A DNA stretch of 64,000 nucleotides from Roseovarius amoyensis (GCF_003260265.1 NZ_QITQ01000004.1:62001-126000); one strand, 5' to 3'. Positions 52,210 through 63,413 are shown, numbered from the stretch's first letter. Numbers and translations are program-made. Notes: a model not told the origin generated them from the letters alone.

Positions 52210-54912
52210 TCAGGCGAACCGGCCGTGACAATGCTTGAATTTCTTGCCCGAACCGCAGGGGCAGGGCTGGTTGCGGCCGGGATTGCCCCAGGTTGAGGGG
52301 TCGTTTTCATCGAACCCTTCGGCGGTGGATGCCTCCTGCACGATCTGGCCGGTCTTTTCCAGCTCGGTCGCCGCCGCCATCGTCGCGCGCTGACGTTCGA
52401 TTTCCTGCAGCATTGCCTGCTGCTCATCCTCGGTCATCGGGCGGATCTGGGCCAGCCGCTTGGTGACGTCATGGCGCAGGCTGTCCAGCATGGTCTCGAA
52501 CAGGTGGAACGCCTCGTTCTTGTACTCGTTCAGCGGATCGCGCTGCGCGTAACCGCGGAAACCGACGACGCTGCGCAGGTGTTCCAGCCGCAGCAGGTGT
52601 TCGCGCCACTTGCTGTCGATGGTCTGCAGCAGGATCTGCTTTTCGATCGAGCGCATGCTCTCGGCGCCGAACTGGGCGGTCTTTTTCGCCATCATCTCGT
52701 CGGCGGCCTTTTCCAGCCGCTCGGTGATCTGTTCGTCGTCGACGCCCTCTTCCTGGGCCCAGTCCCTGACCGGCAGATCAAGGCCAAGCTGTTCGCGCAC
52801 CTCGGCGTCCAGCCCCTCCATGTCCCACTGGTCGGCATAGGTCTTGGGCGGCATGAACCGGTCGACCAGATCGTCGATCACCTCGCCGCGCATGTCGTGG
52901 ATGATCTCGCTCAGGTCGTCGGCCTTCATGATGTCGAGACGCTGCTTGAATATCACCTTGCGCTGCTCGTTCATCACGTCGTCGAATTTCAACAACTGCT
53001 TGCGGATGTCAAAGTTGCGGCCCTCGACCTTGGCCTGCGCGCGCTCCAGGCTCTTGTTCACCCAGGGGTGGATGATCGCCTCGCCATCCTTCATGCCGAG
53101 GCCCGACAGCACCTTTTCCAGTCGTTCAGAGCCGAAAATGCGCATCAGGTCATCCTCGAGGCTGAGGAAAAAGGCCGACCGCCCCGGGTCGCCCTGACGG
53201 CCCGACCGGCCGCGCAGCTGGTTGTCGATGCGCCGGCTTTCGTGGCGTTCGGTGGCCAGAACGAACAGGCCGCCCGCCTCTTTCACCGCCTGTTCGTCGG
53301 CGGCGTGGTCGGCCTCTATCCGCTTGCGAATTTCCTCGGGGTCGGCGTCGGGTTCGGCCGCGATCGCCTTCATGATCTTGAAATCGACGTTGCCGCCCAG
53401 CTTGATGTCGGTGCCGCGCCCGGCCATGTTGGTGGCGATGGTCACCGCGCCCAGCTTGCCCGCATCGGCGACAATCTCGGCCTCTCGTTCGTGCTGGCGC
53501 GCGTTCAGGACGTTGTGCTGCACGCCCGCCTTTGTCAGCAGCTCGCTCAGGATTTCGGATTTCTCGATCGAGGTCGTACCGACCAGAACCGGCTGCTTTT
53601 TCTCGTGCGCCTTCTTGATCGCCTCGATGATGGCCTCGAACTTGTCCTTCTGGCTGCGATAGACGGCGTCGTCCTGGTCGATCCGGGCGATGGGCAGGTT
53701 GGTGGGCACCTCGACCACGCCCAGGCCATAGATCTCGGCAAATTCCTCGGCCTCGGTGGCGGCGGTGCCGGTCATGCCCGCCAGTTTTTCGTAAAGCCGG
53801 AAATAGTTCTGGAACGTCACCTGCGCCAACGTCACGTTTTCGGGCTGAATCTCGCAGCCTTCCTTGGCCTCGATGGCCTGGTGCAGCCCTTCGGACAGGC
53901 GCCGCCCCGCCATCATCCGGCCGGTGAATTCGTCGATCAGCATCACCTGGTTGTCGCGCACGATATAGTCGCGGTCCTTGAGGAACAGCTTGTGCGCGCG
54001 CAAGCCCTGGTTGACGTGGTGAACGATTGTGGTGCTTTCGGGCTCATAAAGCGACTGGCCCTCGGGCAGGATACCCGCCTCGGTCAGCGCACCTTCGAGG
54101 AACTCGTTACCCTCGTCTGTCAGGGTGACGTTCTTGGTCTTTTCGTCGAGCGTAAAATGCTCTTCCGTCAGCATCGGGATCAGCTTGTCGATGGCGACAT
54201 ACAGATCGCTGCGGTCCTGCGCCGGACCCGAGATGATCAGCGGCGTGCGCGCCTCGTCGATCAGGATCGAATCGACCTCGTCCACGATGGCGAAATGGTG
54301 GCCGCGCTGGTTCATCTCGGCCAGCGACGATTTCATGTTGTCGCGCAGATAATCGAAACCCAGCTCGTTATTGGTGGCATAGGTCACATCGGCGGCATAG
54401 GCGGCCTTCTTTTCCGCCTCGGGCTGTTGCGGATAGATCACCGAGGTGGTCAGACCCAGCGCGCCGTAAACCTTGCCCATCCATTCCGAGTCGCGCTTGG
54501 CCAGGTAGTCGTTGACCGTGACGATATGCACGCCCTTGCCAGTCAGCGCATTCAGATAGGCAGGAAAGGTGGCGACCAGGGTCTTGCCCTCGCCGGTCTT
54601 CATCTCGGCGATGTTGCCCTGGTGCAGGAATATCCCGCCCATCAGCTGCACGTCAAAGGCCCGCAGGCCCAGCGCCCGGCGCGCCGCCTCGCGGCAGTTG
54701 GCGAATGCCTCGGGCAGCAGGCTGTCCAGGCTTTCGCCATTGGCGATCCGCTGTTTGAAACTCTCGGTCTTTTCAATCAGGCCCGCATCGTCCAGGGCCT
54801 CGAATTCGGGCTCCAGCGCGTTGATCTTTTCGATCAGCGGGCGCGTCGCCTTGACCTTGCGGTCATTGTGAGTTCCGAAAATCTTTCGGGCGACGGTCTT
54901 GATACCCAGCAT
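52210..54912 (-). CDS. secA: Preprotein translocase ATPase SecA
   Basis: 900 residues from the ATG at 54912. Walker A is in [12 protein letters not shown], the DEAD-type Walker B is [16 protein letters not shown], and [13 protein letters not shown] marks the second nucleotide domain. The crosslinking domain and helical scaffold follow. The C-terminal zinc motif [15 protein letters not shown] binds SecB and phospholipid. It drives proteins through SecYEG. It is divergent from the parvulin gene. Confidence 0.98.
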   Translation of the reverse strand: MLGIKTVARKIFGTHNDRKVKATRPLIEKINALEPEFEALDDAGLIEKTESFKQRIANGESLDSLLPEAFANCREAARRALGLRAFDVQLMGGIFLHQGNIAEMKTGEGKTLVATFPAYLNALTGKGVHIVTVNDYLAKRDSEWMGKVYGALGLTTSVIYPQQPEAEKKAAYAADVTYATNNELGFDYLRDNMKSSLAEMNQRGHHFAIVDEVDSILIDEARTPLIISGPAQDRSDLYVAIDKLIPMLTEEHFTLDEKTKNVTLTDEGNEFLEGALTEAGILPEGQSLYEPESTTIVHHVNQGLRAHKLFLKDRDYIVRDNQVMLIDEFTGRMMAGRRLSEGLHQAIEAKEGCEIQPENVTLAQVTFQNYFRLYEKLAGMTGTAATEAEEFAEIYGLGVVEVPTNLPIARIDQDDAVYRSQKDKFEAIIEAIKKAHEKKQPVLVGTTSIEKSEILSELLTKAGVQHNVLNARQHEREAEIVADAGKLGAVTIATNMAGRGTDIKLGGNVDFKIMKAIAAEPDADPEEIRKRIEADHAADEQAVKEAGGLFVLATERHESRRIDNQLRGRSGRQGDPGRSAFFLSLEDDLMRIFGSERLEKVLSGLGMKDGEAIIHPWVNKSLERAQAKVEGRNFDIRKQLLKFDDVMNEQRKVIFKQRLDIMKADDLSEIIHDMRGEVIDDLVDRFMPPKTYADQWDMEGLDAEVREQLGLDLPVRDWAQEEGVDDEQITERLEKAADEMMAKKTAQFGAESMRSIEKQILLQTIDSKWREHLLRLEHLRSVVGFRGYAQRDPLNEYKNEAFHLFETMLDSLRHDVTKRLAQIRPMTEDEQQAMLQEIERQRATMAAATELEKTGQIVQEASTAEGFDENDPSTWGNPGRNQPCPCGSGKKFKHCHGRFA

Positions 54913-55098
54913 GTTCTGTCCGTTCCGGTCATTGGTAGGGACATGAGAGGCAATCGCTTGCCCCGGCCCCGGCACACCCCTAGAACGGGGCCAGAAGGGC
55001 GGTCCTGCCACCTTGCCAAGGCGATGTAAGGGGCCGTTGTTAGAGTGTCAACGTTAACAGGCCGCCGCAGCCATGCGCCGGCCAGCAAAGGACCGATT

Positions 55099-55956
55099 AT
55101 GCCGATGCCCCTCCGTTCCCTGATTGCCGGCGCGCTGGCCGCAGCACTGATGGTCGTCCCCGCCGCACAGGCGCAGGACGCACCCGATCCGGCCACCGTA
55201 CTGGCCACCGTCAACGACACCGAGATCACGCTCGGCCATGTCATCGCATTGCGCGCCGAATTACCGCCGCAATATGACCAGTTCCCGGCCGAGATGCTGT
55301 TTCAGGGCATCCTCGACCAGCTTATTCAGCAGACCCTGCTGATGCAGTCCTTCGAAGGCGATCCGTCGCGCCAGGCCGAGATCCTGCTGGAAAACGAACG
55401 CCGCGCCGTCATCGCCGGCGAGGTGATCGCAGAACTGGTTGGCCAGGGCATCGACGAAGCGGCGCTGCAGGCCGCCTATGACGAACAATACCCGGCCAAC
55501 ACGGACGAGCTGGAATACCACGCCGCACACATCCTGGTCGAAACCGAGGAAGAGGCTCAGGCGCTGATCGCCGAGTTGGCCGATGGCGCCGACTTCGCGG
55601 AACTGGCGCGCGAGAATTCCACCGGCCCCTCGGCCACCGTTGGCGGCGACCTGGGCTGGTTCGGTGAAGGCGACATGGTTTCCGAATTCTTTGACGCCGC
55701 TTCCGCGCTGGAGCCGGGCGAGGTGTCCGCCCCGCTTGAGACCCAGTTCGGCTGGCATGTCGTCAAGCTGGAGGAAACCCGCAAACGCGAACGCCCCGAT
55801 CTGGAAACCGTGCGCGCCGAGCTGGAGGAACAGCTGCACACGCTCGCCCTGACCGCCCGTCTGGAAGAGCTGACCGAGGCCGCCACGATCGAGCGTGCCG
55901 ACCCTGCCAGCATCGACCCCGAAGCAATCAACGATCGCAGCATCCTGGAAGACTGA
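55099..55956 (+). CDS. Periplasmic parvulin-type peptidyl-prolyl isomerase
   Basis: 285 residues from the ATG at 55099 (AAAGGA seven bases before). A signal peptide (1-25, VVPAAQAQDA) is followed by an N-terminal SurA-like helical region and a PpiC/rotamase domain (about 140-235): AAHILVETEEEAQALI, GDLGWFGEGDMVSEF and FGWHVVKLEETR. It assists folding of outer-membrane or periplasmic proteins after Sec export. Divergence from secA makes co-regulation of export and folding plausible. argJ starts two bases after its stop. Confidence 0.9.
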   Translation: MPMPLRSLIAGALAAALMVVPAAQAQDAPDPATVLATVNDTEITLGHVIALRAELPPQYDQFPAEMLFQGILDQLIQQTLLMQSFEGDPSRQAEILLENERRAVIAGEVIAELVGQGIDEAALQAAYDEQYPANTDELEYHAAHILVETEEEAQALIAELADGADFAELARENSTGPSATVGGDLGWFGEGDMVSEFFDAASALEPGEVSAPLETQFGWHVVKLEETRKRERPDLETVRAELEEQLHTLALTARLEELTEAATIERADPASIDPEAINDRSILED

Positions 55957-55958
55957 CG

Positions 55959-57188
55959 ATGGCCAGCATTACCAAGCGTTCCCCCCTCGCTCCCGAGGGG
56001 TTCCCGGCCCTGCCTGAAATCGGCGGGGTCAGTTTCGCCACTGCTGAGACGGGGGTGCGCTATTCCGGGCGCGACGACGTGATGCTGGCACAACTGGCCC
56101 CCGGCACCGCCATTGCCGGGGTCTTTACCCGGTCGGCCACACGGTCATCGGCGGTGCTGGATTGCCAGAAAAAGATCGGCTTTCATTCCAAGGCCAGCGC
56201 CGCGATTATCGTCAATTCCGGCAATGCCAACACCTTTACCGGCCAGCACGGCGAAGAGGCGCTGCGCGCGGTCACGTCAGAGGTGGCGAAAACCCTGGAC
56301 GTGCCCGAGGCGCGGGTCTTTTCATCCTCTACCGGCGTTATCGGTGAAAAGCTGCCGCACGAGCGCATCACCGCAAAGCTGGCGGAACTGCGTGACAAGC
56401 TGTCGCCCGGCGGCATCGAACAGGCGGCGCGCGCGATCATGACCACCGACACCTTTCCCAAAGGCGCCGGTACTACGGTCGAGATCGACGGTCAGCCGGT
56501 GCGCATTGCCGGCATCGCCAAGGGGTCGGGCATGATCGCGCCGGACATGGCGACGATGCTGGTCTACATCTTTACCGATGCCGCCATCGAGCGCCCGATC
56601 CTGCAATCGCTGGTCTCGGCGCTGAACCAGACCACGTTCAACTGCATCACCGTCGACAGCGATACCTCGACCTCTGACACGCTGCTGGTTGCGGCGACCG
56701 GCGCGTCAGGCATCCGCGTGACTGAACACAGCATGGCCTTCATGGAGGGGCTGCGCCGGGTGATGCTGGACCTGGCACAACAGGTCGTGCGCGATGGCGA
56801 GGGCGCGACGAAGTTCGTCACCGTCTCGGTCACCGGCGCATCCAGCGACGCCGACGCGCGCACCCACGCGATGGCCATCGCCAATTCACCGCTGGTCAAG
56901 ACCGCCATCGCCGGCGAAGACCCGAACTGGGGCCGCATCGTCATGGCTGTGGGCAAGTCCGGCGCGCCCGCCGACCGCGATACGCTGGCGATCTGGTTCG
57001 GCGACATCCCGGTGGCCACCAACGGCTGGGTCAGTCCCGACTACCGCGAGGCAGACGCCGCGCAATACATGAAGAACCCCGAGATCACGATCCATGTCGA
57101 TCTGGGTCTTGGCGGCGGCTGCGCGATGGTCTGGACCTGCGATCTGACTCACGGCTACATCGATATCAACGCCGACTACCGGTCATGA
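55959..57188 (+). CDS. argJ: Bifunctional ornithine acetyltransferase/N-acetylglutamate synthase
   Basis: 409 residues, full length. The self-cleavage site is Ala198-Thr199 in KGSGMIAPDMATML, giving alpha and beta chains with Thr199 as nucleophile. FNCITVDSDTSTSDT and GEDPNWGRIVMAVG are further ArgJ signatures. It transfers acetyl from N-acetylornithine to glutamate and, in the bifunctional form, uses acetyl-CoA, recycling acetyl groups in arginine synthesis. It is two bases after the parvulin gene and followed by a Nudix gene. Confidence 0.96.
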   Translation: MASITKRSPLAPEGFPALPEIGGVSFATAETGVRYSGRDDVMLAQLAPGTAIAGVFTRSATRSSAVLDCQKKIGFHSKASAAIIVNSGNANTFTGQHGEEALRAVTSEVAKTLDVPEARVFSSSTGVIGEKLPHERITAKLAELRDKLSPGGIEQAARAIMTTDTFPKGAGTTVEIDGQPVRIAGIAKGSGMIAPDMATMLVYIFTDAAIERPILQSLVSALNQTTFNCITVDSDTSTSDTLLVAATGASGIRVTEHSMAFMEGLRRVMLDLAQQVVRDGEGATKFVTVSVTGASSDADARTHAMAIANSPLVKTAIAGEDPNWGRIVMAVGKSGAPADRDTLAIWFGDIPVATNGWVSPDYREADAAQYMKNPEITIHVDLGLGGGCAMVWTCDLTHGYIDINADYRS

Positions 57189-57243
57189 CGCGGCAGCAAT
57201 CGCAGGGAAAGTGTGCACCGGTTTTCAGCCCGGGATTGCGCCC

Positions 57244-57642
57244 ATGAAAATCGTGCTGGTCTCGGCCGTTGCGCTGATCGACATCGACGGCCGCGTCTTG
57301 CTGGGTCAGCGCCCCGAGGGCAAGTCGATGGCCGGCCTGTGGGAATTTCCCGGCGGCAAGGTCGAACCCGGCGAAACGCCCGAGGCAGCGCTGATCCGCG
57401 AACTGCACGAAGAGCTGGGTATCGACACCTGGGCAAGCTGCCTGGCGCCGCTGACCTTTGCCAGCCATGCCTATGACGATTTCCACCTGCTGATGCCGCT
57501 CTTTGCCTGCCGCAAGTGGCAGGGCACGCCGCAATCGCGCGAGGGACAGGCGTTGAAATGGGTGCGTCCGAACCAGTTGCGCGACTATCCGATGCCACCC
57601 GCCGACATTCCGCTGATCCCGATCTTGCGTGATTGGCTCTGA
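57244..57642 (+). CDS. mutT: Nudix hydrolase, MutT-like (8-oxo-dGTP diphosphatase)
   Basis: 132 residues from the ATG at 57244, the size of MutT. The Nudix box GGKVEPGETPEAALIRELHEELGI runs from residue 38 to 60 (split here by function: G38-E45 loop and REL-EE metal helix). KSMAGLWEFPGGK before it is typical of MutT. It removes 8-oxo-dGTP from the nucleotide pool to avoid A:T to C:G changes. In Rhodobacteraceae it commonly follows argJ. It starts 55 bases after argJ. Confidence 0.88.
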   Translation: MKIVLVSAVALIDIDGRVLLGQRPEGKSMAGLWEFPGGKVEPGETPEAALIRELHEELGIDTWASCLAPLTFASHAYDDFHLLMPLFACRKWQGTPQSREGQALKWVRPNQLRDYPMPPADIPLIPILRDWL

Positions 57643-57718
57643 TCTCGCGCTGGCATTAGTCAAATTTTAGTCAATTCAACCGAATCATGGTATGGGTTTC
57701 AACCGGGGGATGACTGAA

Positions 57719-57853
57719 ATGCTGCACACCATCATGATTGGCACTTGCGTATTCGTTCAGGGGGTCTTTGCCGGCACCCTGCCGAACGGGCTTCACCGGG
57801 TCAGGGTCGGCGACAAGACCTATTCGGGCCGGCCGGTCAGCCGCGCTGCCTGA
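57719..57853 (+). CDS. 44-residue conserved-looking mini-protein
   Basis: A short open frame of 44 codons (MLHTIMIGTCVFVQGVFAG then TLPNGLHRVRVGDKTYSGRP and VSRAA). The ATG at 57719 is nine bases after GGGGG; an in-frame ATG at 57710 lies directly on that site. The N-terminal third is hydrophobic, and the rest looks like a small beta barrel/SH3-like strand pair (VRVGDKTYSGRPV). Related mini-genes exist in other Rhodobacteraceae as far as I recall. It is followed six bases later by a strong terminator, as a real gene would be. Function unknown. Confidence 0.6.
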   Translation: MLHTIMIGTCVFVQGVFAGTLPNGLHRVRVGDKTYSGRPVSRAA

Positions 57854-57858
57854 AACGA

Positions 57859-57887
57859 AAAAGGCGGGCACCTGCGGCCCGCCTTTT
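57859..57887. terminator. Bidirectional intrinsic terminator
   Basis: An 11-base stem, AAAAGGCGGGC / GCCCGCCTTTT, with a 7-base loop. The T-rich right arm serves the rightward mini-gene; the A-rich left arm gives a U-run for the leftward infB operon, whose stop is 19 bases away. Confidence 0.85.
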
Positions 57888-57906
57888 CCGATTATCCCGG
57901 TCCGCG

Positions 57907-60390
57907 CTACTGTAATTCGCGCTCGACCTCTTCGCGTTCGAAGATTTCGATGACGTCGCCTTGGCGGATGTCCTCGTAGTTCTCGAACGCCATGCCGCAT
58001 TCCTGGCCCGACTGGACCTCTGCGACCTCATCCTTGAAGCGCTTGAGCGTCTTGAGCGTGCCCTCGTGGATCACCACGTCGTCACGCAGCAGGCGCACAC
58101 CGGCCGAACGCCGCGCCACGCCCTCGGTGACCAGGCAGCCCGCCACCTTGCCGACGCCCGAAACCTTGAAGACTTCCCTGATCTCGGCATAGCCGATGAA
58201 GTTCTCGCGGATTTCCGAGCCCAGCAGGCCGCTTGCCGCCGCCTTCACATCGTCGACCAGGTCGTAGATCACGCTGTAATAGCGGATTTCCACGCCCTTC
58301 TGGTTCGCGCTGGCGCGCGCCGGCGCGTTGGCACGGACGTTGAAGCCGAACACCGGCGCGCCCGATGCCTCGGCCAAGCCGATATCGGATTCGGTGATCG
58401 CACCGACGCCCGAATGCAGCACGCGCACGCGTACCTCTTCGTTGCCGACCTTCTCCATCGCCTGGATGATCGCCTCGGCAGACCCCTGAACGTCGGCCTT
58501 GACCAGAATCGGCAGTTCCTTGACGTTCTCGTTTTCCTTGGCCTGCGCCAAAAGCTGTTCCAACGAGGTGGCGGCACCGGCAGCGGCGCGCTTTTCCTTG
58601 GCCGCGTTGTGACGGTATTCGGCGATCTCACGGGCCTGCGCCTCGGTCTCGACCACGTTCAGAACATCGCCTGCCTCGGGTGTGCCGTTAAGGCCCAGCA
58701 CCTCGACCGGCACTGACGGCCCGGCCTCCTTGACCCGGTCGCCGCGGTCGTTGATCAGCGCGCGGACCTTGCCGAACTGTTCGCCCACGACAAAGATATC
58801 GCCCTGCCGCAGCGTGCCGCGCTGCACCAGCACGGTGGCCACGGGGCCGCGCCCGACATCCAGCTGCGCCTCGATCACCGCGCCTTCGGCCGGACGGTCA
58901 GGATTGGCCTTGAGTTCCAGTATCTCGGCTTGCAGCGCAATCGATTCGAGCAACTCATCCAGTCCCTGCCGGGTGGTCGCCGATACCTCGACATCCTGCA
59001 CCTCGCCCGACATCGCCTCGACCACGACCTCGTGCTGCAGCAACTCGGCACGCACCTTGTCGGGGTTGGCCTCCGGCTTGTCGCACTTGTTGATCGCCAC
59101 GATCATCGGCACCTTGGCGGCCTTGGCGTGGTTGATTGCCTCGATGGTCTGCGGCATCACCGAATCGTCGGCGGCCACAACCAGCACGACAATATCGGTG
59201 ACTTGCGCACCGCGCGCCCGCATCGAGGTAAAGGCCGCGTGGCCCGGTGTGTCGAGGAAGGTCAAAAGCGCACCGCTGTCGGTTTGCACCTGGTAGGCGC
59301 CGATATGCTGGGTGATGCCGCCGGCCTCGCCCTCGACCACCGTGGCATTGCGGATCGCGTCCAGCAAAGAGGTCTTGCCGTGGTCGACATGCCCCATGAC
59401 GGTGATGACCGGCGGACGCGGACGCATATCTTCGTCCTTGTCCTCGATCTGGTCGATGACATCCTCAACATCGGAATCGGACACCCGCGTCACGCGGTGG
59501 CCGAATTCCTCGATGATCAGTTCGGCGGTGTCGGCGTCGATGACCTGGTTCTGGGTGGCCATGATGCCGCTCTGCATCAGCGCCTTGACCACGTCCGCCA
59601 CGCGTTCGGCCATACGCACGGCCAGTTCGCCCACGGTAATCGCCTCGGGCAGGCGCACGTCGCGCACGATCTTTTCGCGCGCCTCGTGCCCGCCCAGCGC
59701 CTTTTGACGTGCGCGTTCCTGCTTGCGCTTCATCGCGGCGAGCGAACGCTGACGTCCACCCTCGCCACCCGAAAGCGCCTGATTCAGTGTCAGCTTGCCC
59801 GACCGGCGGCCATCGTCGCGGCCCTTGGCGCGGCTGCGGCTCTTTTGATCGCGCTCGGGCGTCTCTCCACGCCGCGGCGGCTGTTTCGTCGGGGTCGGAC
59901 GGGCCGCCGGGGCGGCCTCCGGGGCCGGCGCGGCGGCAAGATTGACAGCCTCTTCGGTCGCCTTGCGCTGGCGCTCTTCCTCATCGGCCTTGGCGCGCAG
60001 ACGCTCCTCGGCCTCGCGCTGCTCGCGCTCCTTGGCCTCGGCCTCCTGGCGGCGGCGCTGTCTTTCCTCTTCGCGGGCCTGCTCTTCGGCCTCGCGGCGG
60101 GCGGTCTCTTCGGCCTCGCGCAGCTTGGCCGCCTGCAGCGCCTTCATCCGGCGCTCCATCTCGGCATCGGAAATCCCGGCGGGGCGATTGGCGCCCCCGG
60201 ACGAGGTCTGACCACCCCCCTTTGCAGGGTCGCGCTGCGCAGTGCCCAGCTTGGGCTTGACGATGCGCTTGCGCTTGGTCTCCACCACGACGTTCTTGGT
60301 GCGCCCATGACTGAAGCTTTGCTTCACGTTCCCCGACCGGGGACCGCCGCCACGCACACCCAGAGTTTTCTTGCCGTCGTTGTCGCTCAT
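57907..60390 (-). CDS. infB: Translation initiation factor IF-2
   Basis: 827 residues. The N-terminal region has an IF2-associated segment and a long charged coiled coil rich in Arg, Glu and Ala (about 80-150). The G domain contains [30 protein letters not shown] and [10 protein letters not shown], for GTP binding. Domains II, III and C2 (initiator tRNA binding) follow. It brings fMet-tRNA to the 30S subunit. The start overlaps the ylxR stop (ATGA), the last gene of rimP-nusA-ylxR-infB. Confidence 0.97.
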   Translation of the reverse strand: MSDNDGKKTLGVRGGGPRSGNVKQSFSHGRTKNVVVETKRKRIVKPKLGTAQRDPAKGGGQTSSGGANRPAGISDAEMERRMKALQAAKLREAEETARREAEEQAREEERQRRRQEAEAKEREQREAEERLRAKADEEERQRKATEEAVNLAAAPAPEAAPAARPTPTKQPPRRGETPERDQKSRSRAKGRDDGRRSGKLTLNQALSGGEGGRQRSLAAMKRKQERARQKALGGHEAREKIVRDVRLPEAITVGELAVRMAERVADVVKALMQSGIMATQNQVIDADTAELIIEEFGHRVTRVSDSDVEDVIDQIEDKDEDMRPRPPVITVMGHVDHGKTSLLDAIRNATVVEGEAGGITQHIGAYQVQTDSGALLTFLDTPGHAAFTSMRARGAQVTDIVVLVVAADDSVMPQTIEAINHAKAAKVPMIVAINKCDKPEANPDKVRAELLQHEVVVEAMSGEVQDVEVSATTRQGLDELLESIALQAEILELKANPDRPAEGAVIEAQLDVGRGPVATVLVQRGTLRQGDIFVVGEQFGKVRALINDRGDRVKEAGPSVPVEVLGLNGTPEAGDVLNVVETEAQAREIAEYRHNAAKEKRAAAGAATSLEQLLAQAKENENVKELPILVKADVQGSAEAIIQAMEKVGNEEVRVRVLHSGVGAITESDIGLAEASGAPVFGFNVRANAPARASANQKGVEIRYYSVIYDLVDDVKAAASGLLGSEIRENFIGYAEIREVFKVSGVGKVAGCLVTEGVARRSAGVRLLRDDVVIHEGTLKTLKRFKDEVAEVQSGQECGMAFENYEDIRQGDVIEIFEREEVERELQ

Positions 60391-61019
60391 CTGGTCTTCT
60401 TTCCTTTTCGGCGTTCGAAATCGCCGTCCGAGACGCGCAGGCCCTTGAGCCTTGCCGCATCCTCTACAACACGTTGCACCAAACCTCCATCCCCCAAGGC
60501 GGCATGGATGGTGCTTTGCCGGCCAAAGGCGCGGCCCAACTCGTCGGCCGTCAGCCAGCCGATGAAGCTGCCGTCGCCAGGGGTGCTGAGCTTGGACTTG
60601 CCCCGCTCCGACCCGTCGCTGGCCTGTATCAGTACGCTGGCGTTGCCTCGCGCCAGCCAGTCCTTGACCTTTTCATAGCCCGTAACCGCCTGTCCGCCCC
60701 TGCGCGCCAGACTGATGAGGCTGACAACCCGGTCGGCCAGCATGGCCTCGAGCCGTTCCGTCAGCCCTTCGGGTACCTGCACCGTCTGTTTCGCGGCGCG
60801 GGCGAAAAGGTTCTTTGCAACCGCCCGGTCAAGCGCATCGCGCCGGGACAAGACCCAGATACCCCGGCCCGGCAGCTTGCCGGCGATGTCCGGCACCACC
60901 TGGCCATCCGGGCCGACAACAAAGCGCAACAACTCGGCAACCGGGCGCACCTCGCCCGTGGCGATGCATTTACGCTCCGGACCCTGACTGTGGTCCCTGG
61001 GGTGCCCTCCGCGACCCAT
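60387..61019 (-). CDS. ylxR: YlxR-type RNA-binding protein with L7Ae-like C-terminus
   Basis: 210 residues. The N-terminal YlxR (DUF448) domain is at about 12-85 ([29 protein letters not shown]). A second part (about 95-175, [20 protein letters not shown]) resembles the L7Ae/L30e ribosomal-protein fold that is separate (YlxQ) in Firmicutes, so this is the fused alphaproteobacterial form. It lies between nusA and infB, 27 bases after nusA, in the conserved order, and probably binds RNA during transcription or ribosome assembly. Confidence 0.88.
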   Translation of the reverse strand: MGRGGHPRDHSQGPERKCIATGEVRPVAELLRFVVGPDGQVVPDIAGKLPGRGIWVLSRRDALDRAVAKNLFARAAKQTVQVPEGLTERLEAMLADRVVSLISLARRGGQAVTGYEKVKDWLARGNASVLIQASDGSERGKSKLSTPGDGSFIGWLTADELGRAFGRQSTIHAALGDGGLVQRVVEDAARLKGLRVSDGDFERRKGKKTR

Positions 61020-61046
61020 TCGGTTCCTAGCGCGAGGCCCGAAGGA

Positions 61047-62825
61047 TCAGGCCTCGCCCTCCTCTGCGGCGGGTTCGGGCGTTTCCTCGGCGTCGGCGAC
61101 CATGTCCTCGGGGTCGACCCAGCCCAGCATCACCCGGGCGGTCATCACCATGTTCTGCGCCTCTTCCAGGGAAACGTCGAAGGGTTCCAGAACGCCATCG
61201 TCCTTGACCCGCTCGCCATCGACCGTGGTCCAGCCGCCGGCCAGTTCCCAGTCGGCGCAAGTGGCGAAGTCTTCCAGTGTCTTGACCCCATCCTCGGCCA
61301 GCGCCTTTACCATTTGGGGTGTCAGCCCCTCAAAATCAATGAGGCTCTGCTCGGCACCCAATGCGCGGGCTTCTTCCAGCGCGGCTTGCGCCTGCGCTTC
61401 CAGAACGTCGCGCGCCCGTGCCTGCAGTTCCTTGGCGGTGTCGTCGTCGATGCCGTCGATGCTCAGCAGTTCGTCCTGTTCGACATAGGCCACCTCTTCG
61501 AGGTTGGTAAAGCCTTCCGACACCAGAAGCTGAGCAAAGAATTCGTCCAGGTCGAGGGTGCTCATGAACAGGTTGGTGCGTTCCTCGAACTCCTTCTGAC
61601 GGCGTTCGCTGTCCTCGGCCTCGGTTATGATGTCGATGTCGAGCCCGGTCAGCTGGCTCGCCAGTCGCACGTTCTGGCCGCGCCGGCCGATGGCCAGGCT
61701 CAGCTGTTCCTCGGGCACGACCACCTCGATGCGCTCGGCAACCTCGTCCAGCACCACCTTGCTGACCTCGGCCGGCTGCAGCGCGTTGACCAGGAAGGTC
61801 GGCTGATCTTCGTTCCAGGGGATGATGTCGATCTTTTCGCCCTGCAGTTCGTTCACCACCGCCTGCACACGGCTGCCGCGCATACCGACGCAGGCGCCGA
61901 CCGGGTCAATCGAGTTGTCAAAACTGATCACCGCGATCTTGGCGCGGCTGCCGGGGTCGCGCGCGACCGCCTTTATCTCGATGATGCCGTCATAGATTTC
62001 CGGCACTTCCATCTTGAACAGCTCGGCCATGAATTCCGGCGCCGTGCGGCTGAGAAAGATCTGCGGCCCGCGGGTTTCGCGGCGCACGTCCTTGATATAG
62101 GCGCGGATGCGGTCGCCGGGGCGATAGCTTTCGCGACCGATCTTGTCGTTGCGGCGCAGGATCGCCTCGCCACGGCCGACATCGACGATGATGTTGCCGT
62201 ATTCCTCGCGCTTGACGGTGCCGTTGATGATGGTTCCGGCGCGGTCCTTGAATTCCTCGTACTGGCGGTCGCGTTCGGCCTCGCGCACCTTTTGCAGGAT
62301 CACCTGCTTGGCGCTTTGCGCGGCGATACGGCCCAGCTCTACCGGTGGCACCTCGTCGATGATCTCATCGCCCTCGGCCGGGGGCGTCTGCTGATCGACC
62401 CCTTCCATCAGCGCCTGGTCGTTTTGGGTCGGCTTGCGCAGCAGGAACCGGCGGATGCGGCGGGTTTCGGGCTTGGTGTCCTGGTCGTCGTCCTCGGGGG
62501 TGATCGGCGCGACTCCCGACACCACCATGACATCCGGGCGGGCATGTTTGACGATTTGCGCCGCCTCGTCGGCGGGGATCTGCGACTGGAGGCTTTCGAT
62601 CTCGTCCTCGTCGGTGATGGTGCGCACGCGGGTAAAGGTGGCGCGGCCCGTCTTGCGGTCGATCGTGACGCGGATATCCATCTCGGCGCCGTAACGGCTC
62701 TTGGCCGCGCGGGCGAGGCTTTCTTCCATCGCTTCGACGACCAGTACCGGGTCGATCATCTTTTCGCGCGCCACCGCCTCGGCGGTTTGAAGCAGTTCAA
62801 GCTGGTTGGCAGAGGTAATCGCCAT
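61047..62825 (-). CDS. nusA: Transcription termination/antitermination factor NusA
   Basis: 592 residues, longer than E. coli NusA (495) but normal for alphaproteobacteria with extended C-termini. An N-terminal RNA-polymerase-binding domain, then S1 (about 135-200, VDVGRGEAILRRNDKIGRE), KH1 and KH2 (about 210-345, GACVGMRGSRVQAVVNELQG; LAIGRRGQNVRLASQLTG) follow. Two helix-hairpin-helix type acidic repeats end the protein. It controls pausing, termination and antitermination. It is three bases after rimP. Confidence 0.97.
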   Translation of the reverse strand: MAITSANQLELLQTAEAVAREKMIDPVLVVEAMEESLARAAKSRYGAEMDIRVTIDRKTGRATFTRVRTITDEDEIESLQSQIPADEAAQIVKHARPDVMVVSGVAPITPEDDDQDTKPETRRIRRFLLRKPTQNDQALMEGVDQQTPPAEGDEIIDEVPPVELGRIAAQSAKQVILQKVREAERDRQYEEFKDRAGTIINGTVKREEYGNIIVDVGRGEAILRRNDKIGRESYRPGDRIRAYIKDVRRETRGPQIFLSRTAPEFMAELFKMEVPEIYDGIIEIKAVARDPGSRAKIAVISFDNSIDPVGACVGMRGSRVQAVVNELQGEKIDIIPWNEDQPTFLVNALQPAEVSKVVLDEVAERIEVVVPEEQLSLAIGRRGQNVRLASQLTGLDIDIITEAEDSERRQKEFEERTNLFMSTLDLDEFFAQLLVSEGFTNLEEVAYVEQDELLSIDGIDDDTAKELQARARDVLEAQAQAALEEARALGAEQSLIDFEGLTPQMVKALAEDGVKTLEDFATCADWELAGGWTTVDGERVKDDGVLEPFDVSLEEAQNMVMTARVMLGWVDPEDMVADAEETPEPAAEEGEA

Positions 62826-62828
62826 GTC

Positions 62829-63413
62829 TCAGTCCTCCTCAGACCCTTCGGTCTCGATCTTGTCAAAATCGTCTTCGTTCAGGCTGCCGGCATCCTTGCG
62901 CGCCTTCAGCATGTCGCGGATCAGGTCGTCGGTCAGCACCAGCTTTGCATCGCTCAGCCAGTCGAATTTCAGCCCCACCGTCACGGTCTCGGCGCCGCTC
63001 TCGATGTTGATCAGCACCTCGTCGCCCTCGACACCGGCCAGAACACCCTTGAACCGCTTGCGTCCGTCAATCAGCTCGTCGGTTTCAAGCTTGGCCTCGT
63101 AGCCCTCGAACGCGGCGAAGTCCTTCAGCCGGGTCAGCGGGCGGTCGATACCGGGGCTCGAAACCTCCAGCGTATAGGCGTCTTCCAGCGGGTCCTCGAC
63201 ATCCAGCACCGCGCTGACGGCGTTGGAAATCTGGGCGCAGTCGTCCACCTCGATGCCGCCGCCGGGGCGTTCGGCCATGATCTGCAACGTCTCGTGCTTG
63301 CCGCCCATCAGACGCACGCGCACCAGCTCGAACCCCATCCCCTCGATCACCGGGGTGATGATCTCGGCCATGCGGCGGTCGATCGCGGTCTTGGCTATCA
63401 GTTCGTTGGTCAC
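62829..63413 (-). CDS. rimP: Ribosome maturation factor RimP
   Basis: 194 residues from the GTG at 63413. N-terminal alpha/beta domain (about 12-95, [24 protein letters not shown]) and C-terminal SH3-like domain (about 100-175), as in RimP. A 20-residue acidic tail extends it beyond the E. coli protein. It is needed for 30S subunit maturation. It heads rimP-nusA-ylxR-infB; a terminator lies 32 bases upstream. Confidence 0.93.
   Translation of the reverse strand: MTNELIAKTAIDRRMAEIITPVIEGMGFELVRVRLMGGKHETLQIMAERPGGGIEVDDCAQISNAVSAVLDVEDPLEDAYTLEVSSPGIDRPLTRLKDFAAFEGYEAKLETDELIDGRKRFKGVLAGVEGDEVLINIESGAETVTVGLKFDWLSDAKLVLTDDLIRDMLKARKDAGSLNEDDFDKIETEGSEED

Noticed and set aside
52471..55029. 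Open frame of over 850 codons antisense to secA
   Set aside because: High-GC codon bias opens the opposite strand; the translation is Leu/Gly/His/Arg-rich with no recognisable motif, while secA is unmistakable.
60400..60420. AAAGGAAAGAAGACCAG before infB as another copy of the dispersed repeat
   Set aside because: Only the purine-rich core resembles it; this is simply the infB ribosome-binding region at the end of ylxR, without the GGTATTT half.
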